64,000 bases of DNA from contig NZ_LMPU01000001.1 of the NCBI RefSeq assembly GCF_001423945.1, positions 677,970-741,969 of the forward strand, given 5' to 3'. Positions 26,639 to 34,057 of the stretch are shown one piece after another. Position 1 is the stretch's first letter, and each line of letters starts with the position of its first letter. Source of the stretch: Pedobacter sp. Leaf194. Its GTDB lineage: Bacteria > Bacteroidota > Bacteroidia > Sphingobacteriales > Sphingobacteriaceae. The notes beneath the pieces are model-generated. The model ran no database searches. It had not been told where the DNA came from and saw only the letters and a list, made by a program, of their open reading frames with translations. The position numbers and the translations under genes were made by a program.

Positions 26639-26669
26639 AAGGCTTTATGTTACGCATAAAGCCTTTTTT
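26639..26669 (+). terminator. Intrinsic terminator after the DUF937-like gene
   Basis: AAGGCTTTATG (26639-26649) pairs perfectly with CATAAAGCCTT (26655-26665), loop TTACG, followed by a T-run. It overlaps an ATG at 26647 that is in frame with the next gene and is therefore not its start. Confidence 0.88.
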
Positions 26670-26694
26670 ATTAATAAGTAAATTTAATCCCTGT

Positions 26695-27999
26695 ATGAAA
26701 AAAATCTACATTCTGTTTTTGCTAACGATTTGTTCTGGTGCTTTTGCTCAAAAATCAGTTTTGAATGTTGCAGTTTCCAAAAAAGCTGACGCTATCGAAC
26801 AAAAAGTTATCACCTGGCGTCGCGACTTTCATGAGCATCCGGAATTAGGGAATAACGAAATTCGGACTGCAGGTATAATCGCGAAGCACTTAGCGGCTTT
26901 AGGGATTAAGGTAACTACCGGCGTTGCTAAAACAGGCGTAGTTGGCATTTTAAAAGGCGGTAAACCTGGTCCAGTTGTAGCGTTAAGGGCAGATATGGAT
27001 GGCTTGCCAGTTACCGAAAGGGTTGATGTGCCTTTCGCTTCGAAGGTTAAGGCACAATATAACGGGCAAGAGGTTGGGGTTATGCATGCCTGCGGACATG
27101 ATAGCCACGTTGCAATTCTAATGGGCGTGGCAGAGGTTCTGGCTTCCATGCAAAAAGATATTTCAGGCACGGTGAAATTCATTTTTCAACCCGCAGAAGA
27201 AGGCGTTTCTGCAGGGGAAGAGGGTGGTGCTGCCTTGATGATTAAGGAAGGTGTACTCGAAAGCCCCAAGGTGGATGTAATTTTCGGTTTGCACATTAAC
27301 TCGCAAACTGAAGTAGGCGATGTAACTTACAAACCCGGAGGAACAATGGCAGCCGTAAATGATATGAAAATTACGGTTACAGGCCGGCAGGCGCATGGCG
27401 CATATCCGTGGAGCAGTATAGACCCGATTGTTATTTCTGCCCAAATCATTAACAACCTTCAAACTATAGTTAGCCGCAATTTGAATGTTACGGAGAACCC
27501 TGGTGTGGTAACCATTGGTGCCGTTAATGGCGGTGTTCGCTCAAACATCATCCCCGAAAAAGTAGAAATGCTTGGAACCGTTCGTAATTTTAGTAAGGAA
27601 GATGAAGCTATGTTTATCGAACGGATAAAAACAATTGCGACAAAAACCGCAGAGGCTGGGGGTGGAAAAGCCGAGGTTAAAATTCCTTACAGTAACCATT
27701 ATCCGGTAACTTATAACAATGTTGCCTTAACAGAGAAGATGTTACCGAGCATGCAGGCCACAGCAGGCGCCGCCCATGTAAAGTTAAGGCCGCCAGTTAC
27801 CGGTGCCGAAGATTTTTCTTTCTTCCAGGAGAAAGTGCCGGGTTTATTCGTGTTTTTGGGTGGCATGCCAAAGGGAAAAGACCCCATGAAAGCGCCATCA
27901 CACCATACACCTGATTTTTACCTGGATGAAAGTGGATTTGTTTTAGGTGTAAAGCTGTTGGCTAATTTAACGTTGGATTACATGGCCATAAAAAAGTAG
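26695..27999 (+). CDS. Exported M20 family amidohydrolase
   Basis: From the ATG at 26695 the product is 434 residues with signal peptide MKKIYILFLLTICSGAFAQ. M20D motifs are intact: RRDFHEHPELGN, ALRADMDGLPV, HACGHDSHVA with the Cys/His metal ligands, QPAEEG and AHGAYPW. It probably hydrolyses N-acyl or peptide-like amides in the periplasm. It is paralogous to the cytoplasmic enzyme at 9628-10812. The upstream ATG inside the terminator hairpin is rejected as start. Confidence 0.92.
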   Translation: MKKIYILFLLTICSGAFAQKSVLNVAVSKKADAIEQKVITWRRDFHEHPELGNNEIRTAGIIAKHLAALGIKVTTGVAKTGVVGILKGGKPGPVVALRADMDGLPVTERVDVPFASKVKAQYNGQEVGVMHACGHDSHVAILMGVAEVLASMQKDISGTVKFIFQPAEEGVSAGEEGGAALMIKEGVLESPKVDVIFGLHINSQTEVGDVTYKPGGTMAAVNDMKITVTGRQAHGAYPWSSIDPIVISAQIINNLQTIVSRNLNVTENPGVVTIGAVNGGVRSNIIPEKVEMLGTVRNFSKEDEAMFIERIKTIATKTAEAGGGKAEVKIPYSNHYPVTYNNVALTEKMLPSMQATAGAAHVKLRPPVTGAEDFSFFQEKVPGLFVFLGGMPKGKDPMKAPSHHTPDFYLDESGFVLGVKLLANLTLDYMAIKK

Positions 28000-28060
28000 A
28001 CTGCACATCAAAAAAAATGGACAAACGAATAAATTAAAAGGCAAAAAATTTTTAATTAAC

Positions 28061-28068
28061 TACATTTG
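28061..28068 (+). promoter_or_regulatory. Perfect -7 element (TACATTTG) just upstream of prfB
   Basis: TACATTTG matches TAnnTTTG at every fixed position and ends 5 bp before the prfB ATG at 28074, so transcripts would start at or almost at the start codon. No clear -33 TTG is found at the usual distance, which lowers confidence. Confidence 0.4.
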
Positions 28069-28073
28069 CCATT

Positions 28074-29148
28074 ATGACCAAAGAACAAATACAGGATTTA
28101 AGAGATAGAGTAACATCTCTGAGGAGGCATCTTTGACGTTGATGAGCTACTTTACGCTATTCGCGAAGAGGAAAAATTAACGATGGCTCCCAATTTCTGG
28201 GACGACCCTAAAAAAGCAGAAAAAATTCTTGCCGAAATAAGTTCCAAAAAAAAGTGGACAGATGGTTTTGAGAAAACACATAACGCTGTAGAAGATGCCG
28301 CGGTGATGTTTGATTTTTTTCAATCTGGAGATGCTTCGGAAGAAGAATTACAAGAGCAATTCGATACCAGTAAACAAGCCGTTGCAGATTTGGAGTTAAA
28401 AAATATGCTCCGCAATAAAGAAGATCAGCTTTCTGCAGTGATGCAAATTACCGCAGGTGCCGGGGGTACCGAGAGTTGCGACTGGGCCTACATGCTTATG
28501 CGTATGTACATGATGTGGGGAGAAAAAAATGGCTACAAAATCACCGAACAGGATAGCCAGGAGGGTGATATTGCGGGCATTAAATCGGTTACGCTTCAGT
28601 TTGACGGTGATTTTTCTTACGGCTATCTGAAAGGTGAAAATGGTGTCCATCGTTTGGTGCGCATATCTCCTTTTGATTCTAATGCACGCCGCCACACATC
28701 TTTTGCTTCTGTTTACGTATACCCGCTGGTTGATGAAACCATCGAGATTTACATTAATCCTGCTGATGTTGAGTTTGAAACATTCAGGGCGGGTGGTGCC
28801 GGTGGACAAAATGTAAACAAAGTGGAAACTGCTGTTCGCTTGTACCACAAACCGTCAGGTATAATCATTAAAAACCAGGAATCAAGGTCGCAGCTTCAAA
28901 ACAAAGAAAACGCCTTAAGGCTTCTGAAATCTCAGCTTTATGAAATTGAACAGCGTAAGCGTAATGAAGAAATTGCTGCAATCGAAGGTTCGAAAAAGAA
29001 AATTGAGTGGGGCTCGCAAATCAGGAGTTACGTTTTAGATGATAGAAGAGTTAAGGATCATCGTACAAACTACCAAACATCCAATCCTCAGGCTGTACTT
29101 GATGGAGATATTGACGAATTTTTGAAGGCATACTTAATGGAATTTTAA
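28074..29148 (+). CDS. prfB: Peptide chain release factor 2 (programmed +1 frameshift)
   Basis: The gene begins at ATG 28074; 20 codons lead to CTT TGA C at 28131-28137, where ribosomes shift +1 to continue at GAC (28135). The joined product is 357 residues, the usual RF2 size. Motifs: the stop-codon recognition SPF at residues 198-200 and the catalytic GGQ at 243-245 in [16 protein letters not shown]2 ends translation at UGA and UAA. An ATG at 28183 in the second frame could be mistaken for the start, but the missing N-terminal helix lies upstream in the first frame. Confidence 0.96.
28121..28137 (+). promoter_or_regulatory. prfB programmed frameshift site
   Basis: The internal Shine-Dalgarno-like AGGAGG (28122-28127) is followed by CAT, then the slippery CTT (28131-28133), the in-frame stop TGA (28134-28136) and C (28137). 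Order and spacing equal the classic AGGGGG-TAT-CTT-TGA-C site, which makes RF2 synthesis self-limiting. Confidence 0.95.
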
Positions 29149-29158
29149 TTGAATACTT

Positions 29159-30073
29159 ATGGTAAAATCGTTTTTTCTCTTAATCGCACTTTCTATGGCA
29201 ACATATTCATCGAACGCACAGCAGGTTGTGCCATTATATGCCGACTCGGTTCACGGAGCGAAGCCAACACCTGCCACATACGTTGAAAATACAGAGGTTC
29301 GTGCCAACGGTACACTGAGCATCACAAAGGTTTCGATACCAACGCTAACGGTTTTTGAAGCACCAAAAGATATTGCCAACGGAACTGCGGTGATTATTTG
29401 TCCGGGTGGAGGGTATGCTGCGCTGGCTTTTAGTCACGAAGGCACTGATGTTGCAAAACGTTTTAACGCAATCGGAATAACGGCTTTTGTTTTAAAGTAC
29501 AGGTTGCCCAGTGATGAGATAATGACTGATAAGACTTATGCCCTGTTGCAGGATATTGAGCAGGCCATGTACCTGGTAAGAAAAGACGCGAAAAAATACA
29601 ACATCAAACCGAACAAAATTGGGATAATGGGATTTTCTGCGGGCGGCCACTTAGCATCAACGTTATTGGTACATTATAACGATTTGAAGATTTCTAATCG
29701 GGAAAAATTAAGTTTAAAGCCAGCTTTTGCTGCGTTGATTTATCCAGTAATCAGTTTCGAAGAGTCTGTGCACACCGGTACAATGAAAAACCTGCTCGGG
29801 CCCAATCCTCCGGAAAATTTGAAACAATATTTTTCAGCAAATAAAAATGTAACCAAGAAAACTTCGCCTGTGTTTTTGGTTCATGCGAAAGACGATAAAA
29901 CTGTTCCGGTAGCAAACAGCATTCTTTTAAACGAGGCGTTGCATCAAAACGGCGTCGATTCAGAAATTTATCTTTACGAAAATGGCGGCCACGGCTTTGG
30001 CCTGGTAAATAAGACTTCAGATGTTGACTGGTTTAATTTACTTTCGGCCTGGTTAAAAGAAGAGAAATTCTAG
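29159..30073 (+). CDS. Exported alpha/beta hydrolase (acetyl-esterase/lipase type)
   Basis: This 304-residue protein has signal peptide MVKSFFLLIALSMATYSSNA. It has the oxyanion segment CPGGGYAALA, the nucleophile elbow GFSAGGH with Ser160, an aspartate in HAKDDKTVPV and His in GGHGFGL, a complete Ser-Asp-His set. Such proteins of the BD-FAE/acetylxylan-esterase group remove acetyl groups from glycans. It starts 10 bp after prfB and is convergent with the chitinase gene. Confidence 0.88.
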   Translation: MVKSFFLLIALSMATYSSNAQQVVPLYADSVHGAKPTPATYVENTEVRANGTLSITKVSIPTLTVFEAPKDIANGTAVIICPGGGYAALAFSHEGTDVAKRFNAIGITAFVLKYRLPSDEIMTDKTYALLQDIEQAMYLVRKDAKKYNIKPNKIGIMGFSAGGHLASTLLVHYNDLKISNREKLSLKPAFAALIYPVISFEESVHTGTMKNLLGPNPPENLKQYFSANKNVTKKTSPVFLVHAKDDKTVPVANSILLNEALHQNGVDSEIYLYENGGHGFGLVNKTSDVDWFNLLSAWLKEEKF

Positions 30074-30079
30074 AGGAAA

Positions 30080-31204
30080 CTATTGCTCCTTAATGGTTTT
30101 ATCAATTACACTTAACAAACCATCCGTATAGGCATCGTCTGTTAATTCCCAAAACATAATTCCATTAAGTTTTTTATTGATAACGTATTTCGTTTTCAGT
30201 GAAATTGATTTCGGGTCATCAAATGTTGCAAGCCTTTTGGTTTCGGCATTGTAATAATATGGCGCTTTTGCAATTTCGTCCCAGTAATATTTGTAGCCTT
30301 TATCTACTGAAAACTCTTTGCTAAAGTTTTTGAACGATACACCATTAACAAATTTTGTTGGTTGGTATAATCCCTGGTTAGCATCGGTGGAGTTCTCGAA
30401 AATCCTTGCATAAAACGCAGCCCCTAAAGCGATTTTATGAGCAGGTACGCCCATTTTAATTAGCTCTGAAACTGCATAATCTCCGGAGAGTGGCAGTTGT
30501 GTAGTTGAGTAAAGCGGTGTATGATGACCGCTTACTGTTGCGTAACCGCTAACTAAATCATAAGTCATCAGGTTAACACGGTCAACCAATGGCATAATTT
30601 CATTCCATTCGAAGCAAGAATCGATACAGTTTTTTGTTCCACCGGCAGCAAAACTTATGTCCGCTTTTTTGCCTAGCTTTTTCCGCAGTTCTTTAATTAA
30701 CAGGGTAAAATTATGTTTGTCGTCTTCGGTGTAGCGGTGTCCCGGAAAGCCGGCCACCGCCGGATATTCCCAATCGATATCAATACCATCAGCCTTAAAA
30801 AAATTGAGTAATTCTTTTGTTGTTTTTGCAAAAGTTTTACGGCCATCGGCCCGGCTAAATACTTCCGAACAATTTGCGCATGCACTCCAGCCACCCATTG
30901 CCATCATCACTTTTAAATCTGGGTTTCGCTTTTTTAAATCGACCATTTTTAAAATCAACGCCGAATCTTTAGCAGAATGAATGTTCATGCTGTCGCCTTT
31001 CAGATGTCCGAAACTGTAAATTAAATGGCTTATTTTTTCAATCGGAAAACTATCTATAAGGGTGCCTCCGCCGCCGGTATAATAGGCAATAACGTTAGGC
31101 TTATATTTTTGCTGTGCATTTGAAGTTAATCCACAAAAGATAGAAAGCAAGATTACTGCGGCTACTCTATAAAAGTTGTTCGTTCGGAATGATGACTCAG
31201 GCAT
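30080..31204 (-). CDS. Exported glycoside hydrolase family 18 chitinase
   Basis: This 374-residue protein has an N-terminal signal ending in SNAQQ. The GH18 catalytic motif DxxDxDxE is complete: Asp139, Asp142, Asp144 and catalytic Glu146 in DGIDIDWEYP. Other family markers are MAMGGWSAC, the NLMTYDL segment and the terminal GIMFWELTDD tryptophan strand. It cleaves chitin or related GlcNAc polymers by substrate-assisted catalysis. It starts 3 bp after the SirB1-like gene and is likely cotranscribed with it. Confidence 0.94.
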   Translation of the reverse strand: MPESSFRTNNFYRVAAVILLSIFCGLTSNAQQKYKPNVIAYYTGGGGTLIDSFPIEKISHLIYSFGHLKGDSMNIHSAKDSALILKMVDLKKRNPDLKVMMAMGGWSACANCSEVFSRADGRKTFAKTTKELLNFFKADGIDIDWEYPAVAGFPGHRYTEDDKHNFTLLIKELRKKLGKKADISFAAGGTKNCIDSCFEWNEIMPLVDRVNLMTYDLVSGYATVSGHHTPLYSTTQLPLSGDYAVSELIKMGVPAHKIALGAAFYARIFENSTDANQGLYQPTKFVNGVSFKNFSKEFSVDKGYKYYWDEIAKAPYYYNAETKRLATFDDPKSISLKTKYVINKKLNGIMFWELTDDAYTDGLLSVIDKTIKEQ

Positions 31205-31207
31205 TAG

Positions 31208-32083
31208 CTATTGGGATGTATCTTGTTCTGAAATAATTTTTTGAAGTTCGTTAAGTTCGGCGACTTTTTCCGTAGCGCCGGCATTTTCATATGCAGAAAT
31301 CAAATTTCTAATCACCCGGCGGATAATGTCAGTATTACTGCAAGGCCTGTAATATTCTGGTAAAGCCTCCAGATTTAGCTGTCTCAGAAACTGATCTACA
31401 TCGTGTTTTCCAAAGATGTTGCCTTTGTTAAATGCATTTATGTAAAACAAAACACCGTATTCTGTGCCTTCCTGCTTACTTTCATCAATAAAGCCTAATA
31501 TGAAATGCTGGGGTAAATTGATTCCATAAATTGGCATATCTAGTTTTTGAGCCAGCGTAGAATATATGATTGCCAGAGAAATCTGGTTTCCTTTTTTACT
31601 TTCTAAAACCTGATTTAAGTAAGAATTCTGCGGATCGTGATGGTTTTTAGTGTTGCCGCCAAAACCGAATTGTTGGTATAAAACATGGTTTATCAGTTTC
31701 ACTTTCTCTACCGAACTCATCTCATATTGAAGACCCAGCCAGATTTCACGCTTAATTTCCTCGAGCTGATTGATAACTTTTTGCTCGTCTAAATCAGGGT
31801 ATTGGTATCTGTTAATGATTAAAGCGCCCTGAAGCAAATCGAAGGCACCGCTTAAATACCATAGGTTTAGATCTTCCTTAACGGTTTTGAACTGAATTTG
31901 GTGAACAATATTTTCAATACGTTCCTGAAGTAGGCCATCAAAAGACTGCTCCCATGCATTTTCAAGAAAATGAATTACCTCTCCACCATATTCAAGTAGT
32001 CTTTGCTCTACATGCTGATAAACTTCTTCATCAGGATCATCAAGCAATTTTACTAAAGCGCTTATCTCTGTGTTATTTTCCAT
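31208..32083 (-). CDS. SirB1 / transglutaminase-like family protein
   Basis: This 291-residue cytoplasmic protein has an N-terminal HEAT-like helical region (ALVKLLDDPDEEVYQHVEQR) and a SirB1 core: LINHVLYQQFGFGGNTKNHH, then GNQISLAIIYSTLAQKLDMP and the GINLPQHFILGF strand. The fold is transglutaminase-like, but the catalytic Cys position appears replaced (KKGNQISLAI), as usual in SirB1. It is followed by a GH18 gene after 3 bp. Function unknown. Confidence 0.85.
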   Translation of the reverse strand: MENNTEISALVKLLDDPDEEVYQHVEQRLLEYGGEVIHFLENAWEQSFDGLLQERIENIVHQIQFKTVKEDLNLWYLSGAFDLLQGALIINRYQYPDLDEQKVINQLEEIKREIWLGLQYEMSSVEKVKLINHVLYQQFGFGGNTKNHHDPQNSYLNQVLESKKGNQISLAIIYSTLAQKLDMPIYGINLPQHFILGFIDESKQEGTEYGVLFYINAFNKGNIFGKHDVDQFLRQLNLEALPEYYRPCSNTDIIRRVIRNLISAYENAGATEKVAELNELQKIISEQDTSQ

Positions 32084-32128
32084 AAAACATACATACGTTT
32101 GCGGGGTTTAATTACTTTTGCAACAGTT

Positions 32129-32917
32129 ATGATAATTCAATTTATTACCGATTACCTTAAACACCGTTTAACTGCTAAAACCAGACATGGAACGCACTCG
32201 CCATTCGTTTACAAGCTAGCAGACGAGGTAATTTACGATTTTAGCGACAAATTTGAATACAAAAATATTGAAGCTCAGCGAAAAAAACTTTTTAATGACG
32301 ATTCTGTAATTACTGTCACCGACCTGGGAGCGGGCTCTCAGCTAAACAAGAACCGAACAAAGAAAGTTAGTCAGATTGCTAAAAATGCGCTGAAAAGTCC
32401 GCGTTTGGCTAAGCTTATTTATCGTTTAGCACAAAATACGAAGCCCAGAACAGCCATAGAGCTTGGTACCTGTTTGGGCATTACAACTGCATACCTTTCA
32501 AAAGCTAGTCCGGAAGCTCACATAATTACCATAGAAGGCTGCCCTGAAACAGCTAATGTAGCCAGAAAAAACTTCAAAGATCTAGATTCAGATAATATAG
32601 AATTGCATGTAGGAAATTTCGATGAAATTCTTCCTGATATTATTTCAAGGCAACCAACCCTCGATTTTGTTTACATTGATGGCAACCACCGAAAAGATGC
32701 TACCTTAAATTATTTTAAATGGTGCCTGCCAAAAGTTACCGAAAATTCTTTACTCATTTTTGATGATATTTACTGGAGCCAGGGGATGAAGGAAGCCTGG
32801 AAGCAAATTAAAAGCCATCCTGATGTAACTGTTACTATAGATTTGTTTTGGATCGGATTGGTTTATTTTAAAAAAGGCCAGGCAAAAGAACACTTCAAAC
32901 TTAAATTTAAACAATAA
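32129..32917 (+). CDS. Class I SAM-dependent O-methyltransferase-like protein
   Basis: From the ATG at 32129 the product is 262 residues. It contains a Rossmann methyltransferase core: AIELGTCLGITTAYLSKAS (SAM-binding loop), ITIEGCPETA (acidic residue for SAM ribose), LDFVYIDGNHRKD and LIFDDIYWS. The last segments resemble O-methyltransferases of the catechol/caffeoyl-CoA group. A TACTTTTG -7 element at 32113-32120 precedes it. The gene stop overlaps the next start by one base (TAATG). Confidence 0.85.
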   Translation: MIIQFITDYLKHRLTAKTRHGTHSPFVYKLADEVIYDFSDKFEYKNIEAQRKKLFNDDSVITVTDLGAGSQLNKNRTKKVSQIAKNALKSPRLAKLIYRLAQNTKPRTAIELGTCLGITTAYLSKASPEAHIITIEGCPETANVARKNFKDLDSDNIELHVGNFDEILPDIISRQPTLDFVYIDGNHRKDATLNYFKWCLPKVTENSLLIFDDIYWSQGMKEAWKQIKSHPDVTVTIDLFWIGLVYFKKGQAKEHFKLKFKQ

Positions 32918-33573
32918 TGAAAATCGAACCTAAATTAAACGGAATCCAGAAGTTAACAGCCTTATATGTTTTGCTGCTTAGTTTTCTTGCCGGCGTTTTA
33001 GCGTACTTAGGTTCATTATTTATTCACACCACTCTGCTAACCCATTTAATGCTCGGCTGGGATTTTTTTTGTGTTTCTTTAATTGGCCTTCATTGGTATA
33101 TGTTTTACCATACCTCTGCAGTACAAACACACTTAAAAGCAAAAATGCAGGATGAAACCAGAGGAGAAATATTTGCAATAGTTGTGGTATCTACCTTCGC
33201 AGGCTTACTAGCGGTTATTCTTCTGCTGTTAGATAAGGAAATTAAAACACTTGATTTGGTTACCGCAATTTCCGGGATGTTTTTATCCTGGGGGCTGGTT
33301 CACACCACATTTACCATGCGTTATGCGCACTTATTTTATGGTAATAGCAACAGTAAAAATGGCGGACTCGATTTTCCGGGAAATGAGGAACCCGATTTTA
33401 TAGATTTTGCCTACTTCTCTTTTGTAATCGGAATGACTTTTCAGGTTTCTGATGTCGAAATCTCCTCAAGACGGATTAGAAGGCTTACTCTGCTACATAG
33501 TATAATCTCCTTTATCTTTAATACCGTTATTGTTGCGTTAACAATTAATGCACTGGCCGGCTTAAGTAAATAA
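32917..33573 (+). CDS. DUF1345 integral membrane protein
   Basis: This 218-residue protein has about five membrane helices. The DUF1345 signature is present in the C-terminal half: EPDFIDFAYFSFVIGMTFQV, then SDVEISSRRIRRLTLLHS. The family is uncharacterised and resembles small ion-channel-like membrane proteins. It is translationally coupled to the preceding methyltransferase by a 1-bp overlap. Confidence 0.88.
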   Translation: MKIEPKLNGIQKLTALYVLLLSFLAGVLAYLGSLFIHTTLLTHLMLGWDFFCVSLIGLHWYMFYHTSAVQTHLKAKMQDETRGEIFAIVVVSTFAGLLAVILLLLDKEIKTLDLVTAISGMFLSWGLVHTTFTMRYAHLFYGNSNSKNGGLDFPGNEEPDFIDFAYFSFVIGMTFQVSDVEISSRRIRRLTLLHSIISFIFNTVIVALTINALAGLSK

Positions 33574-33629
33574 CTTTTCTATAATCTTATCTTACTGTTT
33601 ATCAAATACTTAAATTTAAAAACGGTTTA

Positions 33630-33681
33630 TTCAGTTATATAACGTAACTTATAGTTGTATAACTGAAAAATAAGTTATAAG
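33630..33681. promoter_or_regulatory. Candidate BlaI operator array
   Basis: TTCAGTTATA (33630-33639) and TATAACTGAA (33658-33667) form a perfect 10-bp inverted repeat 18 bp apart. Between and after them are further AGTT/AACT half-sites (AACTTATAGTT, AAGTTATAAG). The array ends a few bases before the BlaI start, a position fitting autorepression. Confidence 0.6.
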
Positions 33682-33688
33682 TTTGGGT

Positions 33689-34057
33689 ATGGAAGAACTT
33701 ACCAAAACAGAAGAGCGCATTATGCACGTTTTTTGGAAACTGCAAAAGGCTTTTGTTAAAGATATTATCGACGAATTGGATGAAGAGCCTAAACCACCTT
33801 ATAACACCATTTCTTCCATTGTTCGCTTGCTGGAGAAAAAGGGTTACCTAAACTATAAAGCTTACGGTAAAACCTACGAGTATTTCCCTGCAATTTCCAA
33901 AGATGAATACGCCAAAACAACTTTCTCCAAAATGTTTTCGATCTATTTCGATAGTTCGCCTGCCAGTCTTTTATCCTTCATGGTTAAAGAAGAAAAGTTT
34001 AGTGAAAAAGATATAGAAGAAATCAAACAACTCATTAATGAAAATTCCAAACTATGA
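33689..34057 (+). CDS. BlaI/MecI/CopY family transcriptional repressor
   Basis: From the ATG at 33689 the product is 122 residues (a TTG two codons earlier is less likely). The winged-helix region reads LTKTEERIMHVFWKLQKAFV and PPYNTISSIVRLLEKKGYL, typical of BlaI, followed by a C-terminal dimerisation helix pair. Such repressors are cleaved or released when the cognate M56 sensor is activated. The gene overlaps the M56 gene by 4 bp (ATGA), the standard repressor-sensor arrangement. An inverted-repeat array lies just upstream. Confidence 0.93.
   Translation: MEELTKTEERIMHVFWKLQKAFVKDIIDELDEEPKPPYNTISSIVRLLEKKGYLNYKAYGKTYEYFPAISKDEYAKTTFSKMFSIYFDSSPASLLSFMVKEEKFSEKDIEEIKQLINENSKL

Noticed and set aside
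28183..29148. prfB as a 321-residue protein starting at ATG 28183
   Set aside because: The RF2 N-terminal helix is encoded upstream in the first frame, joined by the standard CTT-TGA-C frameshift.
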